Part shown: piece after piece, positions 58,445 to 64,000 of the stretch
Numbering within the stretch: position 1 is the first letter of the stretch
Layout of the letters: the number at the start of each line of letters is the position of its first letter
Origin: Hirundichthys speculiger
Lineage: Eukaryota; Chordata; Actinopteri; Beloniformes; Exocoetidae
Length of the DNA stretch: 64,000 nt
Direction of reading: 5' to 3'
Assembly: GCA_018398805.1 (NCBI GenBank)
Contig: JAGFBZ010002395.1
Coordinates: 1,426,001 to 1,490,000 of the forward strand
Notes under the pieces: generated by a model
What the model was told of the DNA's origin: nothing
The model's input: the letters and a program-made list of their open reading frames with translations, nothing else
Database searches by the model: none
Translations under genes and position numbers: made by a program

Positions 58445-58820
58445 CTGTGCCCTGTTGATGTGGAGTTTGCATGTTTTCCCCGTGCCTGTGCGGGTTTTTC
58501 TCCTACCAGAAGCGCCACAACACGGCTACGAGCATCCCGAAAGCGACCATCTGCTCTGTGCTGCTGCTAACCCATGGATCTCACCCAAAAGTGAGAGCGC
58601 TGTGGTCTGGCTTTGCAGCGGTTTTGCTACTCAGGTTTCACTGGGGTCCTTTTCCAGAAGCGGCGCCCTTTCAAATTCTGCCTGCTCGGCTGGATTTGTG
58701 AGATTATGAGATTACTCGAAGGTTTTGGGATCTTGTGAGAATCGCACCGTTGTCTGCCGCATTAAAGATGTATATCTTTCAATGTCTTGTACTTTCTGGA
58801 ACTGTACAAAAAAAAAAAAG
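58445..58820 (+). mobile_element. Possible retroposed sequence ending in poly-A
   Basis: Begins with the SINE-like words ATGTGGAGTTTGCATGTTTT and CCCCGTGCCTGTGCGGGTTT, which match the minus-strand reading of the SINE at 4438-4795. It then runs through about 300 bp of higher-GC unique sequence and ends in a 12-base A run at about 58808-58819. Three overlapping short frames are present, none recognised. It may be a chimeric or diverged SINE/LINE insertion. Confidence 0.4.
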
Positions 58821-59773
58821 GGATGACTGGTGTCAAATAAAATTTGTTTTTCAACTTCTAAACTGGACCGGTTTCTTTTCTAAAACTGAATAGTTTAACC
58901 CCACAGCCTCTACAGGTTAATGTAATGTCAGTGTACTTGGGCATTAACATTACTATAGACAGCAGAGGGAAACAATTCAGAGGGTCTCAGAAGAGAGCAA
59001 ATGAATCAGCTGAAGCTCTGTTGTTCCAGATGCCAGATTTTTATTTTATAATCTGATATTTTAAAATCCTTTATGGTTCAGGATGTGAACATTTTGAATG
59101 GTACGTTGTTAGTAAAAAGTTACCATCTGAAGTGCCGCAGTGAAATTGTCTTTTTATTTCTTTCCTTCACAATATTCAGTGAGACCATTTACATACTGGC
59201 TTTTGCTTGTCTGTTCAGATGTGAAATACGTCCCACGCAGATGTGAAATACATTATATATATTTCCCACACTATTTGTAGCAGTCTTGCTGCTGGCCCTG
59301 CACTAGCTGCTGTCATTGCTAATGTTGTTTTTTAGTGTCTCCAGTACCTGCAGCAGCTATAGTACAGAGTGGCTAATATGAATGTTATATTGGCTGATGT
59401 CAAACAGTTATCACTACGTTAAAATATGCAAAAATATGCAAAAAGATAACATATGAGGAAATTTAATCATGTTAAAACCAAACATAATGGAGATTTTTGA
59501 CCGCCTGCCTATTAACTTTCCTGATGTAATCCACATGATTGTCCCCGTAATAAACAAGGCTGCTTGTTTTCTCATACAACCTTGATTTTAATGAAGTTAT
59601 TGTGTTTATTCTTGTTTTTCCACCCACTCAAATGCACCACTTATACAGATGGAGCATAAGGCGCTGCTGTCCATAGGGAAAGCTTTTATGTTGTGCTGAA
59701 TTTTATTCACAAAATGTGTTGAGCATTTTGAGCTGCATTAGTGAGGGAGAACTGAAAGCAGAGCAGAATTGGT

Positions 59774-59774
<1 letters not shown>
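58821..59774. other. Non-coding DNA, nothing recognised
   Basis: Ordinary AT-rich sequence. Confidence 0.5.

Positions 59775-59775
<1 letters not shown>

Positions 59776-59830
<55 letters not shown>
59776..59830. repeat. (AT)n microsatellite, 55 bp
   Basis: Uninterrupted alternating AT run. Confidence 0.97.
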
Positions 59831-59834
<4 letters not shown>

Positions 59835-61200
59835 TACATTTCCTTTGAGAAAATTCAAGGTATTAATGAAAATCCACATGTGAAGCTTCAGCACAGTACA
59901 TCACATGGCTCTTAAATGATGGCTGTGATCTAACCATAACCCTAACTAGTGCAAAAAAAGAGGAAACTTCAACGCTAGGTACCCCCTGTGTAGTGCACTT
60001 TAGCAGCAGCAAGTCAGACCAAAACACTCAGACAAAACTGAAAAAGTAGTCTAAGATTTATCCTTCCAAATAGCTCATAAATCTCTCCATCCTGTATAAA
60101 ATGGGTTACTTTAGGCTCTTTAGGCTGTTTCTCTTCCTCTGTGAGAGTCTTTTAAGTGAAAAAGGTGCATCACTTAAAGCTCAAACTCCAGAAAACGTGC
60201 ATGTACATGCACATCTGTGCCCTTGGTTAAACAACAGAGAGCTTATAGGGATGAAATACATGCCACAAGAAGGAGAGGGTGCATACTCTAAAGACATCAG
60301 TAATTCATCATTTCTCATAGAATGCATCTGTTTGCTGCTGTATTTAACTTCCAATATTGCTTTTTAAAGTTCCAGTATTGCATTTTAAAGTCCCAATATT
60401 GCATATTGGAACTTTAAGATCCAAGTCCTGAAACCTTTTTTACAGTGATTAAGCAAAATGTAATGTCTTTTTAAGGCTTCATTGTCTGCTCTCTTAAAGA
60501 AAAGATGTGCTTTTAGATTTCCTTTTCCCTTCCGTGTGTTATATAGCTCTCTGTGCATGTATAAAAGGTCTGCAGTTATAGTGCTCAAGGTCTACAGCAA
60601 AGGGACCTATTCTGTTCCACTGCTCCCAAACTCCCTGAAATGCCTCGTTTGTAGTCCAGGCTTCCCTTCCCTTCTGTAACATCACCATGAATCATATTTG
60701 TATAATGTCTGCCCAGCGGCCAGTTTGGCACAGCTCAAAGAAAGAACGAGGAGCTGTTTTGCTCTCTAACATTTTTGAATAATCAGAGCAGACTGGGCCT
60801 TTCAGATGGAAGACCTTAAAGATGCAGAAGCTAAAGTGGCACATTTCAGATAGAGGGTGGAAGATGATGTTGCAGTAATATACCGTGTAAGGGGGAAAAT
60901 GTTTCTTTGAACATTCAAGTAACAAAAGTATGTCAGTTCTATCCTAGTGGAGCCTCATAACAAAAGTATGTCTGTAAGTGACCATAATATTGTCTCTTTA
61001 ACTATTTTCATTAACTAAGCAAAGGAACCCAAATGATTTTACACCAATATTTCCAATACTTTTGCTGCACTGAGACCACTTTAGATATGATAAACTAAAA
61101 AGCAGGTTTTAGTCTAAGTTTTGACCACAAACTAAAGTGTGTCCAAATTTGATATTTTCTCGATGCTTTTCAACCATAAATCAGAAAAATCAGGAAAAAG
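59831..61200. other. Non-coding DNA with a small tandem repeat
   Basis: At 60349-60418 a unit of about 22 bp (TTCCAATATTGCTTTTTAAAG) occurs three times with changes. Nothing else recognised. Confidence 0.5.
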
Positions 61201-61269
61201 GTTGTGCTGACATTTACTTTGACATTTTTTCTTTGTAGACAGCATGAATCCAAGATATTCTATGTTGTT

Positions 61270-62140
61270 GTTGTTTTTTTATTATTATTATTTCATACCA
61301 GGCAATTATACTTTCACTCTTGTTTTTTTGGCCTATTCTTTTTGCATTCACACCAGAAAGTGTGAAACAGTATGGGGTCACTGTTGCCTCATTTTTCATT
61401 CAAAATTCTCCACACGTTGCTGTTGGATTGCTGGATTACAGATAGGCCAGTCCAGTACCAGTAACCTCTTCTTCCTCTTTGTATTGTGTCCGCAATGTGT
61501 TTTGCATTGTCTTGCTGATAAATATGTGGATGCTCTTTGGAAAAGATGCAGTCTTGAAAGCAGCATATGTTGCTTTAAAATTTCAATCAACTTTTCTGCA
61601 TGAATGCTGCAATCACAGAAGTGTACATGTGTACATAACCCCATACCATTATGAATCCTGGCTTTTGGACTTGTTGTCTGGTGCACACAGTGCCTATTTC
61701 TCCCAAAAGAAAAAAAAGAAAACGGGGGGAAAAAAAATCAGGAATACTGATTTGTCTGAACACAAGAGTCATTTCCTTCATGTGATAGCCCATCCTGGAC
61801 GCCTCTGAGCCCACATGTGTGGACACTGCCTCTGGACAAGATTAAAGTCAGGCTACTTTGTGCACATGAAAGTTTTAAGAGGCATTTCTGAAGGAAGCTC
61901 TTCATTGTAGTGCTTGATAAACGTATTTTTCATTTAATGATATTATGCACTCCTTCGTATCTTCATTTATATTGTTTTTAAACATTGCAGTGCTTTTTCT
62001 CACATATCTTTTCACAAAGTGAAGATCCTCGGCCTCTTTGCTCCTCAAAGGCTCAGGGTTTCATGGATGCTGCTTTTGTACTGAATCATCAGTACAGTTA
62101 CCTGTTGATAGCAACTGTTTGAAGTAGCATAATTATTTCC
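61270..62140 (-). pseudogene. Tc1/mariner-family transposase remnant, antisense, decayed
   Basis: The minus strand holds the C-terminal half of a widespread teleost Tc1/mariner (DDE) transposase. The stretch IHAEKLIEILKQHMLLSRLH is the catalytic-domain segment normally followed by FQQDNAKPHSA; here the second half reads STYLSARQCKTHCG, so the aspartate is lost. VLDWPICNPAIQQQ replaces the usual VLDWPACSPDLSPIE, so the final glutamate box is also destroyed. Nucleotide similarity to the same family continues at lower quality through 61740-62140, covering the region that would encode the first aspartate and the helix-turn-helix. Terminal repeats were not identified. The copy is ancient and inactive, with a poly-A/G-rich insertion at 61707-61740. 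Confidence 0.82.
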
Positions 62141-63553
62141 TTCTTTCGCCTAATTAGAAGCACTAAATTACCTTCGAAGCACTAAATTACCAATCGTGCT
62201 GCAGGCCTGAAATATAAAAATGGCTGCAATTAAATGAGGTTTACATAAAAATAATAATAATGAAATATATTGGATTCATACTCTTTCCAGACTTATAAAA
62301 GTCACTGTAAAGTAAATGTATGAATCATTGTGTTTTATTTTATTTATTTTTTTGCATTTCTCCTATTCTGATTTGTTGTAGTAGCTCCTAAGAAAAGGAC
62401 AGAATTTGAAGACAAGCTTAAATGTGTCAGAGTAATCCATCTAAGTAATCCCATGTGAAAGGTTGTGTTCCTGTGTGATTTACCATTAAAAGAAAATCAA
62501 ATCCGATTCACTTCTTGCTCTTTCCTGTTAAGTGATTTAGTGGCTGGTGCTAATATTAACTCATAAACCAAACGTGAGGTGGAGCTGCCCTTTTTTTATT
62601 TTATTTATTCAATCATACATACATCTGTTCATGTCACCAGTTACCTTCTTTTGTGCCCATTAAGACTGAAAGTTCACCGTTCAAGCAGCCCAACTTCATT
62701 TTTAATGCAATTCAAAGACCTACATTCTACACCAGAGTTACCGTGGCAACAAAGTTTTCCTCCTCCCGGAGATACTAAAGATCAATAGAGTATTCTCAGT
62801 GGTGTGGCAGGAAATGCTCCGGCACAGATGGTCCTCTGAGAAACCATGAACTTTGTGTCCTATATAACATCTGAATGCCAACACAATCCTGTAAGGTCAC
62901 TATTGTACTGAAATTTAACAAACAACTTGCTCTCATAAAGGAATCCACAGATGGCATCTCCTGCACTGTTGCCTACTGAGTATTTTTTTTTTCCTGATAT
63001 CATCTGAAAGAAAGCAGAAGAGTTTTTGTAGACACTGCAGCCAGCAAGAAAGAAGCAGTGTAAATAAAAATGAATAAATTCGCCCCAGTGGGGGGCTTGT
63101 GAATTTTCTCAGACAGTATACCACTTGCTGCGTGTTTTTGCACAAAGTAGTGGTTTGACCTCAAAATATGCGTGATAGAAAATAACTTATGCATGCGCAT
63201 TGTATTCCAGTGGATCAATCTCGGCATTGTAAGTTGTAGCTCAGCATAAAGATGAAATAAGGCAGCACCTAAGCAAAAACTAAGACCAGATTCAGTGTTT
63301 CATCTAAATATGGTCTAATGGTCAAGAAAAATGTAGTTTAAAGTAGAAACATTGCTCTTGTTGACTAAATTTGATCAGCAGTCTTTGATTAGAGCCCTCC
63401 TTGCCCACTGGTTTGATCGTGTGCTTCGAGCTGTTCTCCTGCCTTCAGTTAATGACATCATTCAAACCCAGATTTTAATGAGAGCCCTGATTGGACAGCA
63501 ATGTTTCATATTTAACAAGATGCCCTGTTGTCTGTAAGGCTGTAGCCTGACAA

Positions 63554-63555
<2 letters not shown>
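62141..63555. other. Non-coding DNA, nothing recognised
   Basis: Contains a direct duplication of GAAGCACTAAATTACC at about 62155-62192. No supported frame. Confidence 0.5.

Positions 63556-63597
<42 letters not shown>
63556..63597. repeat. (GT)n microsatellite, 42 bp
   Basis: Uninterrupted GT run. Confidence 0.97.
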
Positions 63598-63598
<1 letters not shown>

Positions 63599-63674
63599 AG
63601 AGCATGACAGTGAAGAGAAACTGAGAATTCATAGTACTAGCTTGGCAAATGCACCATAGGTTTGATGTAAAATA

Positions 63675-64000
63675 CACTAAAAAAGTATTGGCTCACCTGC
63701 CTTGACTCACAGCTTTAGTTCATCTCATTCCTAATCAATATGACCTGGAGGTCCTCCCTTTGCAACTAGAACAGGTTCAACTCTTCTGGGAAGGCTGTTC
63801 CACAAGGTTTAGGAGTGTGTTTATGGGGATTTTTGACTGTTCTTCCAGAAGCCCATTTGTGAGGTCACACACTTGATGTTGGCTGAGAAGGTCTGGCTCT
63901 CAGTCTCTGCTCTAATTCATTCCAAAGGTGTTGTATCGGGTTGAGGTCAGGACTCTGTGCAGGCCAGTCAAGTTCATCCTCACCATCCATGTATTTATGG
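63675..64000 (-). pseudogene. Tc1/mariner-like transposon, 3' part, continues beyond the window
   Basis: The element end near 63673 (TACACTAAAAAAGTATTGGC then TCACCTGCCTTGACTCAC) has the form of a common teleost Tc1-like terminal repeat. On the minus strand the C-terminal part of the transposase is readable: ELDWPAQSPDLNPIQHLWNE then LEQRLRARPSQPTS. This is the box carrying the third catalytic residue of the DDE triad, which should read NPIEHLW; the glutamate is changed to glutamine here. Downstream the frame shifts (the complement of GCCCATTTGTGAGGTCACAC), then LVAKGGPP-like codons mark the normal C-terminus. The N-terminal half lies outside the window. Confidence 0.88.

Overview
The window is vertebrate genomic DNA, almost certainly from a ray-finned fish (probably a percomorph teleost). 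It is AT-rich, has no bacterial-style gene packing, and is full of repeat families typical of teleost genomes: Tc1 transposons, L2 and RTE LINEs, hAT-type miniature elements, pogo/Tigger-like miniature elements and tRNA-derived SINEs. It reads as one very long intron or intergenic stretch. The only convincing host-gene piece is a 49-bp exon at 430-478 on the plus strand, with good splice sites and a single open frame. I could not name its gene, and no other well-supported host exon, rRNA, tRNA or CRISPR array was found.

Layout. 0-9 kb: the host exon, a nested pair of hAT-like miniature elements (about 2.52-3.0 kb), a SINE (4.44-4.79 kb), a 930-bp terminal-inverted-repeat element carrying a seven-unit alternating-orientation repeat array (5.90-6.83 kb), and the 3' end of an RTE LINE (7.74-8.25 kb). 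9-17 kb: a complete TA-flanked Tigger-like miniature element (9.34-9.82 kb), a weak cryptic exon, an unusual hairpin, and a decayed L2 LINE (13.4-15.4 kb) whose 3' tail lies near 16.4 kb. 19-25 kb: a 26-bp-stem hairpin, two diverged copies of an unclassified dispersed repeat, and two hAT fragments, one still encoding part of a BED zinc finger. 25-30 kb holds little that I recognise.

30-38 kb is the richest part. A Tc1 transposase gene was split by a hAT-like miniature element with a perfect 8-bp target duplication, and that element was itself invaded by a LINE fragment. A second hAT-like element follows, also with a perfect 8-bp duplication and containing an approximately 200-bp inverted duplication. 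Next comes a CpG-richer, LTR-like stretch with four GCCATCTTG (YY1-type) motifs and a palindromic E-box. 38-64 kb is mostly quiet intron-like DNA. It contains a LINE tail with a large TA/GA microsatellite, a SINE, a TTAA-flanked miniature element, a second Tigger-like element, several microsatellites, and two antisense Tc1/mariner transposase remnants, one running off the right edge.

No multi-gene system operates here. The transposon genes are all broken, and the interest lies in the nested insertion history, the foldback structures and the possible regulatory cluster. Names of repeat families are from recognition of motifs, not from a database search.
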